Numbered from the stretch's first letter, positions 36,731 through 45,922 are shown. The stretch: DNA of 64,000 nucleotides from Ruegeria sp. R13_0 (GCF_017743995.1 NZ_JAGHRB010000004.1:248001-312000); one strand, 5' to 3'. The notes: generated from the letters alone by a model not told the origin. Translations and numbers: made by a program.

Positions 36731-36988
36731 CTACCAGTAATACTTGTGTGGTTTGCGTCCATCTGGCCAATTGATGTTGTCGGGATCAGCACCTTTGACA
36801 ACGTGCCTCTCCAAGGACTTGGTTTTTCGCCGTGCTGGTCTCGTATGAAACAGTTTGTCGTGCCAGCGGGGCCAGTTCTCCAGCCAGTGTATGGTGTCCG
36901 GACCTTCCGACAGTCGATGCTCGAGCCCCCGTGCTGAGTAGCCGATCCGAGATACAGTGCGCGCCCGTTTGCGTTTGTAATGGGCCAT
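36731..36988 (-). CDS. small basic protein of unknown function
   Basis: An 85-residue basic protein, rich in Arg, Lys, His and Trp, ending WPDGRKPHKYYW. The patterned ends (MAHYKRKRAR at the start, Trp-Pro and Tyr-Tyr-Trp at the end) look selected rather than random, and I have an impression of similar short proteins in Rhodobacteraceae mobile elements. No domain is recognised. It converges on the antitoxin-like gene. Confidence 0.5.
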   Translation of the reverse strand: MAHYKRKRARTVSRIGYSARGLEHRLSEGPDTIHWLENWPRWHDKLFHTRPARRKTKSLERHVVKGADPDNINWPDGRKPHKYYW

Positions 36989-37501
36989 TGTAGCGGCCTT
37001 TCATGTAGTTTCGTTGCTACATGGCACCCTCCATTGGTTCGTTCGTTTCAAGCCGCACTCGGCTTGGTCGGCCAAAACCGCAGCCAACCTGGATATTGGA
37101 TTGCGTCCTCAAAAGCAATGGGGAGGGGACTTACGAGGCGGATCACGACACGCGGTGATTAGCAGTACGCTCAACCAGAAGGCGGTTCACATAACACCCG
37201 TTCAGAGACGTTCGCAGTTTGTTATGGCGGCGCGGAAAATCCGGTGGTTGCAGAAAGCTGCCATTCGAGACGCGGTTCGAATACGACCGCAGTGCGGGAC
37301 TTTGCAGCCGTTCATTATTCTGCCTGTCGACAAGTTTCGCTCCAGAACTTAGTCAGTACTTCACGCAAGACTTTGACCTACTTTTCGAATCCAGAATTGC
37401 AATCTCTTTAAGGGCTGTTCGGATTTGTGCTTTTTGCAATTGTTTTCATTTGAATTATTATGAATTCGGCCCTGTTAGGGTGGCATAAATGAGTTACGCT
37501 G
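36989..37501. other. Gene-free stretch with diverged dispersed repeat
   Basis: No gene is supported here. Positions 37168-37212 resemble the 62-bp repeat at 45765-45826 (shared CTCAACCAGA, TTCACATAA, TTCAGAGA.GTT blocks). I looked for Tn7-like ends (TGT...ACA with repeated transposase sites) and could not identify one. Confidence 0.5.
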
Positions 37502-39328
37502 GTGGCTGAATCGGTGGCAAAAAAGGAAGACAATATCTCCAAACCCAATGATCAGGCCGGACAGGCAATGCTGGAAATACTGCAAGTTATAAGCAGCAGC
37601 CGTGATGATGAGAGGCCTGTATTCGATGCTATTTTGAAGCATGCTCAGTTGCTTTGCAGTGCTCCGCTCGCGTTCTTATCTGTTGTAAATGAGCGCCGAA
37701 CTGAAGTTACCATACCGGCACAACGTGGTTCCAAACCAGAGTTTGCAAAGATTCTGGAGGACTTCAAAGAGTCCATTGAGCGAAATGAATTGGTGGCCGT
37801 ACGTCCGGTTACTGATCCTCAAGTTTTCCGAATGGATGATATTTCCGATGATGATTTATATCGGACACGAGATCCTCGCCGGGTTCAAATGGTTGAGGTT
37901 GAAGGTGTGCGGTCGATCCTTGTTGTTCCACTCGTCAAGGATGGCAAGGGTATCGGCGGTATTGTGCTATACAGAAGAAAAGTCCGACCGTTTGGCGATG
38001 AGGATGTGATGTTGGCGCAAAACTTTGCGGAACATGCCGTCATTGCCATTGAAAACGTTCGGCAGTACCGCGCAATGCAAATCCGTTTAGATCGCGAAGC
38101 CGCGTCACGTCAAATCCTTCAAGCTATTAGCCAAAGTAGATCGAATGCACAGCCTGTATTCGAAGTGATATTGGAAAATGCTGCTCGCCTGTGTTCTGCG
38201 CCACGTGCATTGCTTTTGATGCGGGATGAAGCAGAGGTTCATCTGCGACTTGAAGCATCGAATTCAGCAAAGTCCGCGTTCGTTGAGTCAATTCGGAAAT
38301 CACCTCATCGGCTGGAAGACAAAAACTCAATCGCAGTGCAGGCTTTCCGTGAAATGCGGGATATCCATGTGCCGGACATTCAATCTGATGAGCGGATGCA
38401 AGCGCCATCGCCCCAACTCAAAGTGGCGTCAGAGGTGGAGGGGATGCGTACTGTCCTGGTTTTGCCGCTCATTCAGAATAAAGAAGCAGTCGGTGTGATC
38501 TGCCTTTATAAATTAGAGGTTGCCCCTTTTGATGATGATGAAATTGAACTCGTACGAACTTTCGCAGCGCAGGCGGTAATCGCCATTGAAAACGCCCAAC
38601 AACTAAATGCGCTTGAAGAAAGAACACGAGAAGTCCAAGCCTTAAACACCTCGCTTGAGCAACGGGTACAGGACCAAGTCGGCGAAATTGAAAGAATGGG
38701 GAGGCTTAAACGCTTTCTACCAGCGGCGGTTGCAAATACGGTTGTGTCCCGCGGGTCTGAAAAGCTCCTAAACAGCCATCGCGCGCTGCTAAGTGTATTG
38801 TTCTGTGATATTCGGGGTTTCACAGCGTTTTGCGAGACAGCTGAACCAGAGGAAACGATCGAAGTTCTCCAGACTTATCACGAGGAAATGGGAAGACTTA
38901 TCAGTGACCACGGAGCAGGGGTTGATCACCGAATGGGCGACGGCATTATGGTATTGTTTAATGACCCGTTGCCCTGCGATGATCCGGCTGGCGATGCAGT
39001 TAAATTGGCCATAGCTATGCGTGATCATATGGCTGAGATTTGCGAGAAATGGAAACGTTTTGGGCATCGGCTCGGATTTGGTGTGGGGATTTCACTTGGC
39101 TACGCAACTGTTGGAATGGTGGGTTATGAAGGTCGCTACGATTACACAGCTTCCGGCACAGCAGTAAACTTAGCTGCGAGGCTCTGCGACAAGGCCAAGG
39201 ATGGTGAGATTCTACTGAGCCCTCGTGCCTACACTGCTGTTGAAGAAGATCACACATGCGAACTCACCGGCGAAGTGGAGTTGAAGGGAATTCGTGCTCC
39301 GGTCGAAGTTTATCGGCTTGTCACGTAA
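37502..39328 (+). CDS. GAF-GAF-class III adenylate/guanylate cyclase
   Basis: A 608-residue soluble protein: GAF domain 1 at about 35-185, GAF domain 2 at about 212-365, a coiled-coil linker (366-400) and a class III cyclase domain (about 425-605). Metal-binding aspartates are D436 in LFCDIRGFTAF and D480 in RMGDGIMVLF; the transition-state residues N556 and R560 are in AVNLAAR. Thr553 replaces the Asp used for adenine recognition in class IIIa, a type IIIb feature. It would make a cyclic nucleotide in response to small ligands. Start is GTG. It may be island cargo or older chromosomal DNA. Confidence 0.88.
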   Translation: MAESVAKKEDNISKPNDQAGQAMLEILQVISSSRDDERPVFDAILKHAQLLCSAPLAFLSVVNERRTEVTIPAQRGSKPEFAKILEDFKESIERNELVAVRPVTDPQVFRMDDISDDDLYRTRDPRRVQMVEVEGVRSILVVPLVKDGKGIGGIVLYRRKVRPFGDEDVMLAQNFAEHAVIAIENVRQYRAMQIRLDREAASRQILQAISQSRSNAQPVFEVILENAARLCSAPRALLLMRDEAEVHLRLEASNSAKSAFVESIRKSPHRLEDKNSIAVQAFREMRDIHVPDIQSDERMQAPSPQLKVASEVEGMRTVLVLPLIQNKEAVGVICLYKLEVAPFDDDEIELVRTFAAQAVIAIENAQQLNALEERTREVQALNTSLEQRVQDQVGEIERMGRLKRFLPAAVANTVVSRGSEKLLNSHRALLSVLFCDIRGFTAFCETAEPEETIEVLQTYHEEMGRLISDHGAGVDHRMGDGIMVLFNDPLPCDDPAGDAVKLAIAMRDHMAEICEKWKRFGHRLGFGVGISLGYATVGMVGYEGRYDYTASGTAVNLAARLCDKAKDGEILLSPRAYTAVEEDHTCELTGEVELKGIRAPVEVYRLVT

Positions 39329-39664
39329 CTAGACTGTACTGCAAAGAGGCTCGCAAATAAGTTAGTTCTGGCTTTCCAGTTATGTCTGCTTTGGGCTCAT
39401 TCCAAACCTTAGCCGCAACTTCAATGAATGGCGGCTACCGGTATTGGGTCATAAATGCTTGACGTTTGGGTCAGAATTGAATGACGCGATTTATCCATTT
39501 GTTGAGGTTTTGGAAGTCGATTGAGTCAGGAATCAGTGACGTTCCACACCCCTTTGTCAGGCGACACATAGTTCTGCCACCAGCGACAGAACCTTTCCAT
39601 TTTCGCCTCACATCCTTCATCCAGCACCTAGACCGGTTTCAATGATCCTGACTTCTCCATTGGG
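39329..39664. other. Gene-free stretch before repeat copy 2
   Basis: No intact gene. On the minus strand 39540-39600 encodes a plausible protein fragment (ERFCRWWQNYVSPDKGVWN) before a stop, which may be a remnant of a lost gene. The segment around 39425 (AATGGCGGCTACCGG) resembles pieces of the dispersed repeat family. Confidence 0.35.
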
Positions 39665-39889
39665 AAAATCAGGGCTGATTTGCAGATCAGACGCCGAAGG
39701 CGCCTGTTCCTGCTGATCTGCCACGTGGCGAACGCGGATGGGGGCGAGGCAATGCTATTCGACAATAGTGGTGCGGCCCGCAGGCGTAGCCGAGGACACG
39801 GTGTTGTCTAATAGGGTTGCCCGAGGGGGAAGGCAGCGCCTTACCCCTGATGGCCAGAGGCGTTTGGCTTGTCCAAATCTAACTGGCCC
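39665..39889. ncRNA. Structured 225-bp repeat, copy 2 (predicted RNA)
   Basis: Direct repeat of 25791-26015, same orientation and same length. Compensatory changes compared with copy 1: CGCC-GAA-GGCG (39692-39702) replaces CGGC-GAA-GCCG; GACAATA with TGTTGTC (39761-39767 and 39802-39808) replaces GACAGGG with CCCTGTC; AAGGC-AGC-GCCTT replaces AGGGC-AGC-GCCCT near 39830-39842. The outer stem GCAGATCAG/CTGATCTGC pairs perfectly here but has one mismatch in copy 1. This pattern supports selection on RNA (or cruciform) structure. Confidence 0.75.
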
Positions 39890-40132
39890 CAAACAAGTGC
39901 GGCGGAGCAGGCTGCACCTTTACTATTTGCGCCAGAACGCGTTGTTATTCTAATGAACGGCGGAAAGTGTGAATTCGCCGCTCTGCAGCGAGAATCTTCA
40001 GAACCAGCCGAAGCGGCCTTCAACACCGGGTATCGTGATCGGTCCTGCTACCGGTCAAATCTCGAGGAACGCGAGGTTTAGCTGCGTTTACAAAGTAAAA
40101 ACAGGTTAAATCGAACGCCACCATTCAATAAC

Positions 40133-40411
40133 TTATTGATTAATTTTGATTAGATCCTTGTCACTTGGCTTGCGCTTTTGGCCAATCTTCCAATCGGCGG
40201 AGACTCTACCTTGAGATGTCAATTCGACCAGTATGTCCTTGAGTTCGGTTCGCCGCAAGTAGAGGCCCTGTTGTGCGAGAGCAGATAGTAGATCAAATTT
40301 CAGTCCACCTGGATTCTCTTCTAGCAGCGTGAGCACCTCGTCTGCTGCGCGCTGCAAGTGACTTTCACGTGTTCTTAGGTAAGGTCCCCTGACAAAGAGT
40401 TGCTCACCCAT
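40133..40411 (-). CDS. hypothetical protein, winged-helix-like
   Basis: About 92 residues from the ATG at 40411. It is helical with a pattern (ADEVLTLLEENPGGLKFDLLSALAQQGLYLRRTELKDILVELTSQGRV) that resembles a small winged helix: helix, turn, helix, then a short beta hairpin. No family recognised. The open frame extends 16 codons to a TTG. Confidence 0.5.
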   Translation of the reverse strand: MGEQLFVRGPYLRTRESHLQRAADEVLTLLEENPGGLKFDLLSALAQQGLYLRRTELKDILVELTSQGRVSADWKIGQKRKPSDKDLIKINQ

Positions 40412-40511
40412 GCATCCAAATAGGTCATCTTCAGGCGGTTGTTTCTTGTTAGGTTGCAAGCAGTGGCGTGCCCGAGGTTTATCAAGACATCAACGCACGA
40501 GGAACATTCTA

Positions 40512-40913
40512 ATGCAAAGCCAACCACCTCACAAACGGAGTATGCTAAATGTCACAACGCTCTTCATACTTGTCAGCGTGGTCGCTGCGATGACAACGCT
40601 TCCTGTTCAGGCACAGTTAGTCACAACTGACTTTCCCCGCTCTCCGCGCCCGGTCGAAGACACGAGCCCCCAGGATCACCACTTTGTGGGTATGTGGGTC
40701 ACCGAAGACGGCCACATCAGGCATGAATTATTGCCAAACGGTCGCTATGACGAGGCTCGTGGAACACGTTCAAGCGCTTACAGGGGCCGCTATCGCGTCA
40801 CTGGTGACATAATTCAATACTGGGACGATACAGGTTTCTACGCCGATGGTCAGTTCCGTGACGGCATTCTCTATCATGCCGGATACGTGTTCTATCGGAA
40901 AGCAAAAGACTGA
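40512..40913 (+). CDS. Atu4866-domain secreted protein
   Basis: A 133-residue protein with an N-terminal signal peptide (hydrophobic residues about 11-33, cleavage after VQA). The mature part HHFVGMWVTEDGHIRHELLPNGRYDEARG ... YRGRYRVTGDIIQYWDDTGFYADG matches the Atu4866 domain, a small beta-rich fold of unknown function. Such genes often lie beside NmrA-type reductase and SnoaL genes, as found here on the other strand. Confidence 0.8.
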   Translation: MQSQPPHKRSMLNVTTLFILVSVVAAMTTLPVQAQLVTTDFPRSPRPVEDTSPQDHHFVGMWVTEDGHIRHELLPNGRYDEARGTRSSAYRGRYRVTGDIIQYWDDTGFYADGQFRDGILYHAGYVFYRKAKD

Positions 40914-41043
40914 CAGCTAACCATCAAGTTGAATGCGGTTTAAAAAGAAGGAGTGGAGCCAGAAAGAGCCCCACTCCTAACCTGCAAGGCTTTTAGAACG
41001 TCGCAATGGTTTGCCCGATTTTCCTGCCGATCAGGGAACTCCA

Positions 41044-41880
41044 TCAAACAGACCAGGCTTCAATGTTACTCCGCACGAATTCTGAGATCGAAATCGGAGC
41101 GCGTGCCGTCATTATCATCACATTGTTTGTGACACGATCCTCGGATCCGCCAGCGATTGCGCCGTCCATGGCAGCCAATGTCTTTGCATACTCTTCCGGC
41201 AGCCCGAGGCTCTGATGACGCTCCGCCAGTTCTTCGACGGTTAGGCGATGATGGGTGATCTTCCGCCCCAATTGATTGCTCAGTGTTTCGGCAACGACAT
41301 CATAAGAAATCGCTTCCGGGCCGGTGAGTATATATTCAGTGTTTTTGACTAATGAAGTAACCAGCAGCGCCGTTGCACAGGCTGCTATATCTCCAGCATC
41401 GATAAAGCCAACTCGGCCGCCATCTGTCGCTGTGTAGATGGCGGACTCATCGCGAATGGGATCTCGGTGATGAAGCTCTGAGAAGTTCTGCATAAACCAG
41501 GTTGGTCGCAGAACGGCCCATTCTGGAGCGTTGGAGCGAAGCCAGGCGTGGACAGCGCCCATCATGGGTCCGCCTTCTTCCAAAGAAGAGGCGCTGAGTA
41601 GCACGAAGCGTTGGACGCCCGCGGAGAGTGCCGCCTCAAGACCGGGCTGCATTGCTCCCAGTGAATCCACGGTGTCTGTGGGCGCTACGAGGTAGACAGC
41701 CCCGACGCCTTCGAAAGCATCCGTGAACGTAGACGGATCGCTCCAATCGAAGCGTACCTCACCTTCGCTCCGAGGACTGCGTGTTCCCACGCGGGGGGTC
41801 AGCCCCTTTGCACGTAGCTGTTTGACGACGCGGCTGCCTGTCTTCCCGGTGCCGCCGGTGACAAAAATGGTGTTAGTCAT
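41044..41880 (-). CDS. NmrA-like NAD(P)-binding reductase
   Basis: A 278-residue atypical short-chain dehydrogenase. The dinucleotide motif is VTGGTGKTGSRV at the N-terminus. It lacks the YxxxK pair in its usual place, as in NmrA/HSCARG and quinone-reductase-like proteins, so it may be a redox sensor or a small-quinone reductase. Its start overlaps the stop of the SnoaL-like gene by 8 bases, so both are expressed together under the nearby TetR regulator, probably. Confidence 0.87.
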   Translation of the reverse strand: MTNTIFVTGGTGKTGSRVVKQLRAKGLTPRVGTRSPRSEGEVRFDWSDPSTFTDAFEGVGAVYLVAPTDTVDSLGAMQPGLEAALSAGVQRFVLLSASSLEEGGPMMGAVHAWLRSNAPEWAVLRPTWFMQNFSELHHRDPIRDESAIYTATDGGRVGFIDAGDIAACATALLVTSLVKNTEYILTGPEAISYDVVAETLSNQLGRKITHHRLTVEELAERHQSLGLPEEYAKTLAAMDGAIAGGSEDRVTNNVMIMTARAPISISEFVRSNIEAWSV

Positions 41881-42328
41881 CGATAAAGTCTCCCAGCTTG
41901 GACTTAAGAACTTCGACGCCGCCGACAGCCTTCAGCAGAACCAGAGGGTTCCAGTAGTCGCGATAGCGCGTGATACGTCCGTTTTGGACCTCGATGACCG
42001 AGATGTAATTTTGGTCGTAGCGCCCAGCCTCGCCTTTACCTTTGCAAGAGAACTCCAAAACAAAGGTTTCACCGTCTTTCGCAACATGGGTGACTGCGGG
42101 GCTCATGGATTCAAAGCTGATGAGAGCCCCGACTTTAGGTAGATAGGCGGCTAAAGTATCTCGACCACTGAGTTCTCGCACTGAGCCTTCTGGAGAAAAC
42201 GGGAACTCAAAAGCTATGTTTTCATCACACATGTCCAGGAAGTTCTCGCCTGCGTCTGCGATGATTGCATCTCCAAGAGCACCGCGCAGCATCGCGCCAA
42301 AGCTTGGTATGGTGTTAGTGTCAGACAT
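41873..42328 (-). CDS. SnoaL/NTF2-like protein
   Basis: A 151-residue NTF2-fold protein of the SnoaL/ketosteroid isomerase-like superfamily, with a core ending NYISVIEVQNGRITRYRDYWNP, the typical last strands. It may bind or modify a small hydrophobic compound. It is coupled to the NmrA-like gene (8-base overlap). The ATG at 42328, preceded by GGAGAG, was chosen over an in-frame codon 14 positions earlier. Confidence 0.85.
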   Translation of the reverse strand: MSDTNTIPSFGAMLRGALGDAIIADAGENFLDMCDENIAFEFPFSPEGSVRELSGRDTLAAYLPKVGALISFESMSPAVTHVAKDGETFVLEFSCKGKGEAGRYDQNYISVIEVQNGRITRYRDYWNPLVLLKAVGGVEVLKSKLGDFIDD

Positions 42329-42397
42329 GATCTCTCCTAACGTCGTGTTGTTCTTTAATGAGGGGGTCAATGTGAGTGGTTTGAGTGGTGGCTTGCT

Positions 42398-42859
42398 CTA
42401 TGTTGTTTTCCCGAACTGCATAAAAAGGACACCCGAGATCGACAGCGCAGCACCAGTGATGCGATGGAAGTCTGCTTGTCGAGGAGCGTTCCCAAGAAGC
42501 CCGTTCTGGTCCAGAATGAGTGCCATCGTCATTTGCCCGGCGACAACCGCGGCAATAAAAGCAGCGGCCCCAAAGCGTGGGACCAGAACCATGGTCGCCA
42601 TCACGTAAATGACACCGATCACTCCTCCGACCCACGCCCAGGGAGGAGCCGCATATAGCGAAGATAAGCTTGGTAATGTTGGACGGAGCCAAGCGACCCC
42701 GACCATCAGGCAGACGAAAGAAATTCCAAACGACAACAGGGTTGCCCAGAGTGGGTGACCAGCCGCGCGACTGAGTTCTGCGTTCATTCCGGCGTGGATG
42801 GGTATCAACGCTCCGCAAAGCAGAGGTGCAAACCACAGAAGTGCGATTTTCGGGTCCAT
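42398..42859 (-). CDS. DMT-family (YdcZ/DUF606) membrane transporter
   Basis: A 153-residue protein with four to five transmembrane helices and the PIHAGMNAELSRAAGHPLWATLLSF opening of the DUF606/YdcZ family, a half-size branch of the drug/metabolite transporters. It is divergent from the TetR gene at 42965, with about 105 bases between, and upstream of the SnoaL/NmrA pair; a TetR-controlled efflux and detoxification unit is likely. Confidence 0.85.
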   Translation of the reverse strand: MDPKIALLWFAPLLCGALIPIHAGMNAELSRAAGHPLWATLLSFGISFVCLMVGVAWLRPTLPSLSSLYAAPPWAWVGGVIGVIYVMATMVLVPRFGAAAFIAAVVAGQMTMALILDQNGLLGNAPRQADFHRITGAALSISGVLFMQFGKTT

Positions 42860-42964
42860 CTTCGCGTCCTTTCATCAGCCGCCAAAACGGGTTGCGGTAT
42901 AGACAAGTTTGCCTCAAGATACAACGGAACGGTATCGTTACGTCCTACATAAAGGGGAATCACG

Positions 42965-43576
42965 ATGGAACGCAAGAGTTCCGACGAAAAAAACTCCGAT
43001 CGGCCGCGTCGGAAGCCGGCCGGGGCCGCCGTTTTGCAAGACACGGTGACGGAAGCAATCCAACGCGCCTTGTTCGAGGAATGGGCGGAAAGAGGTTACT
43101 CGGCTCTTCGAATGGAGCGCATTGCGGCACGTGCAGGCGTCGGAAAGGCGGCTCTCTATCGACGGAGCAAATCCAAGTTCGAACTGGTGACCGAAGCGGT
43201 GAAATCAAAGGCCACTAGTATCACTCCAATTCCGGACACAGGATCCTTTGAGAAGGACGTTGCCAAGCTTATGCGCAGAATGGCTGCAACTCTGCGTCAT
43301 CCGCTTGTGAAGCGGATTCTACCGGACCTACATGCTGAGCACGCCCGTTCTGATGAATTGGCAGAATTGCTGGAGAGTGTGACGAGAGATCGTCGGGCAC
43401 AGGCAACGGTCTTGCTGGACAGAGCTATTGAGCGTGGGGAGCTGACAAAAGACACAGATCGGCAAATGATCCTGGATATGTTTATCGCACCGCTCTACTG
43501 GCACGTCATTGTTCAGCATCGACTTGTCAGATCAGCAGACATACAACGATTTACCAATCTGGTACTAAGCGTATAG
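42965..43576 (+). CDS. TetR/AcrR-family transcriptional regulator
   Basis: A 203-residue regulator. The N-terminal HTH reads MERIAARAGVGKAALYRRSKSKFELV near residues 50-75; the C-terminal part is a helical ligand-binding domain. Divergent from the DMT gene, so its operator should lie between 42860 and 42964. Within that stretch AACGGAACGGTATCGTTACG contains a partial palindrome (CGGTATCG) that could be part of it. Confidence 0.92.
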   Translation: MERKSSDEKNSDRPRRKPAGAAVLQDTVTEAIQRALFEEWAERGYSALRMERIAARAGVGKAALYRRSKSKFELVTEAVKSKATSITPIPDTGSFEKDVAKLMRRMAATLRHPLVKRILPDLHAEHARSDELAELLESVTRDRRAQATVLLDRAIERGELTKDTDRQMILDMFIAPLYWHVIVQHRLVRSADIQRFTNLVLSV

Positions 43577-43652
43577 AAATAAATAGTAGCCATAATGCAA
43601 ATTGAAGAACTGAGACGAAGATCGCTTCGGATTTTTGTCACCGCCTAACAGC

Positions 43653-45062
43653 CTAGGGAACCCAATTTTGATGGGTAACCGCATAATTCAACGCTTCGAG
43701 ATCTTCAGTCAGCTGGCTGTATGAGATTGGCCCTCCGAGGCACACCCTGACCGCTTCGTCGGATGCACCTGTTACGGTAAAGGCATTGCTCGGCATAACT
43801 CCGACTTGACGATTGGCCATATGGCTCATCACATCAGCTCGGCTCGACCCTTCGGGCAGCTTGAGCCAGATATTGAATGCTTCGTTGCTGCCGACGAAGT
43901 TTTGGTCCTGCATAATCTTGGCCGCCAAGTTCTGTCTGCGGTTCGCCTCCTTGCGCACGAACTTTTGCACCGCCGCGGCTGTACCATTCTCGATCCATCG
44001 CGCCATCAAAGCTGTTGTGATTGGTGACGCCATGACATTTGACGCCTGCAAGGCCCGCGTGAAGTGGGTTTTCGACAGCCCGGACGGAACCACCGTAAGC
44101 GCAAGCCTCAAACCAGCGCCCAGACATTTCGAAAGACCCGCGATGTACCACCCCAATTCGGGAATCTGCTGTGAGATAGGCGGTGGAGCATCCGACGACA
44201 CAAAACGACAAGCGTCATCTTCAATCAAAGGCAAACCATACTTGTCCAAAACGGACGCGATCTGCCGACGTCTCTCCATCGGAATTGTAAGCGTCAGGGG
44301 ATTTTGCAGCGTCGGGTTCAGATAAAGAGCAGAAGGTGTGTGCTCTTGGATAGCGGCATCCAGATCATCAGGAAGAATACCGCTGTCGTCTGATCTCACG
44401 CCAATTAGCCGGATGCCAAGTTGAGCGCCTATGGCACGAATACCGGGATAGGTCACGCGCTCACAGATCACGGTGTCTCCGGGCTTGGCGAGCAATGTCA
44501 GGATCGACAGCAAACTGGCATGTGCGCCAGGCGTGATTGCCAAATGGTCTGCGGTAACGTCGATACCATTGATGTTCATCCAGCGCGCCGCAGTCTCCCG
44601 GTCCTGCCGGCTGCCGATTATGGACTGATAGCGAAGCAGAGGAACAAGGTTCGCGGCAACATGTGTGAGGCCTTGCTCCATACGGGCCACCATAGCCGGA
44701 TCGTCCGGCTCCGGGGGCATGTTCATATTCGGGTCTTCTTCCAGTGCGCGGCGCGGGTCTGCTTTTTCTAATGTTTCTTCTGGTTTCCGGATAAACGAGC
44801 CCCGGCCGACAAAGGTGTTGATATACCCACGCTTCGCAGCCTCAGAATACCCGCGTGACACGGTTGTGAAATCCAAGCCAACAAGCTTGGCGACGCTGCG
44901 TTGAGGCGGAAGTCTATCACCTGCATCTAGCACACCTGTCTCTACATCATGTCTGATCGCTTCCGCGATCTGGACATAGAGTGGTTTCCCGTCGCTGCGC
45001 AGATTCGGTGTCCATGACTTCAAGGCATTATTCCATTCAATATAGGAGATTGTGTCTATCAA
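43653..45062 (-). CDS. MocR/PdxR-type GntR regulator with aminotransferase domain
   Basis: A 469-residue fusion: a GntR winged helix (RLPPQRSVAKLVGLDFTTVSRGYSEA) joined to a class I aminotransferase-like domain. The PLP lysine is in AGLSKCLGAGLRLA. MocR proteins sense PLP or amino compounds and rarely catalyse transamination. The start is a TTG at 45062 with GGTAAAG upstream; no nearby ATG precedes the conserved SWTPNLRSDGKPLYVQIAEAI. Divergent from the DUF983 gene, which may be its target. Confidence 0.9.
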   Translation of the reverse strand: MIDTISYIEWNNALKSWTPNLRSDGKPLYVQIAEAIRHDVETGVLDAGDRLPPQRSVAKLVGLDFTTVSRGYSEAAKRGYINTFVGRGSFIRKPEETLEKADPRRALEEDPNMNMPPEPDDPAMVARMEQGLTHVAANLVPLLRYQSIIGSRQDRETAARWMNINGIDVTADHLAITPGAHASLLSILTLLAKPGDTVICERVTYPGIRAIGAQLGIRLIGVRSDDSGILPDDLDAAIQEHTPSALYLNPTLQNPLTLTIPMERRRQIASVLDKYGLPLIEDDACRFVSSDAPPPISQQIPELGWYIAGLSKCLGAGLRLALTVVPSGLSKTHFTRALQASNVMASPITTALMARWIENGTAAAVQKFVRKEANRRQNLAAKIMQDQNFVGSNEAFNIWLKLPEGSSRADVMSHMANRQVGVMPSNAFTVTGASDEAVRVCLGGPISYSQLTEDLEALNYAVTHQNWVP

Positions 45063-45182
45063 CTTTACCCATGCTAAAGGCGTATTTCAACATGTTGTCG
45101 AACCTGTAGTCATAATAATTGGATATTGATTGCATTTTGTTTGAAGATGAATTATCTGAGGCGCCACAGAAGGAGATCGAAG

Positions 45183-45572
45183 ATGTCCGAACTTGTAATT
45201 GACGCCCACGGCGACAGCGAAGAGCGCCCCATCAAGCCCGCGATCATGAATGGGATGCGCCTTAAGTGCCCCAGATGCGGGGAAGGAAAACTGCTGCATA
45301 GCTACATCAAAGTGAACGATGAGTGCTCGAATTGCGGTTTGGATCTTAGCCATCAGCGGGCTGATGATGGTCCGGCTTATCTTACGATCCTGATTGTAGG
45401 CCACCTTATGGGGTTCGCGTTGCACATCTCATGGGTGACATGGAGGCCAGAACCCTGGGTCTTGGCACTCAGCATGTCTGTGATTGCAGTTGTAGGTGCC
45501 TTGGCACTGCTGCCGGTCATGAAGGGTCTGATTGTTGGATACCAATGGGCCAAACGAATGCACGGGTTTTAG
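45183..45572 (+). CDS. DUF983 membrane protein
   Basis: A 129-residue protein. Two CxxC pairs (KCPRCGEGKLL, ECSNCGLDL) suggest zinc binding, followed by two transmembrane helices, as in DUF983 proteins. These are common near cytochrome oxidase genes but the function is unknown. AGAAGGAGAT gives a strong ribosome-binding site for the ATG chosen. Confidence 0.88.
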   Translation: MSELVIDAHGDSEERPIKPAIMNGMRLKCPRCGEGKLLHSYIKVNDECSNCGLDLSHQRADDGPAYLTILIVGHLMGFALHISWVTWRPEPWVLALSMSVIAVVGALALLPVMKGLIVGYQWAKRMHGF

Positions 45573-45922
45573 CGGGCCGAACCCCAGTAAGTTGTTCCAT
45601 CCAACGTGCAAAGAAATAGACAGGTGAAAACCGACTTCAGAGAGGTTTGCAAAGATTAAATTCTTAGGTCCGCTTTGGGCTAAGACCGGTCCTTCCTTGT
45701 TTCTAAGTCAATGACGGAAAAGTCCCGCGAGGCAGCCTTTTGTACTCGTCCCACTGAATGGCCGCCACTCAACCAGAGATCGCTTCACATAAAACCGCTT
45801 TCAGAGATGTTGGTGGTTGGGTATGGCGCGGCAAGTCACCCAACGGTTGCGAAACCAGCCATTTGTGGTGCCAAACCGCCACGACCGCAATTCGGACGAA
45901 ACCGACGTCGGGACTATAACGT
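45573..45922. other. Gene-free stretch carrying the dispersed repeat
   Basis: No gene is supported. It contains the repeat core at 45765-45826, preceded by CTGAATGGCCG and followed by low-similarity sequence with several direct echoes of the repeat family. Confidence 0.5.
45765..45826. repeat. 62-bp dispersed repeat, copy A
   Basis: Identical base for base to 61290-61351. It begins CCACTCAACCAGAGATCG and ends GTGGTTGGGTATGG. A shorter relative is at 52614-52640 and a diverged one at 37168-37212. It lies between genes each time. Confidence 0.9.

Noticed and set aside
36989..37501. Transposon right end with repeated TnsB sites
   Set aside because: I searched by eye for repeated 20-22 base motifs and TGT/ACA ends and found none that recur convincingly.
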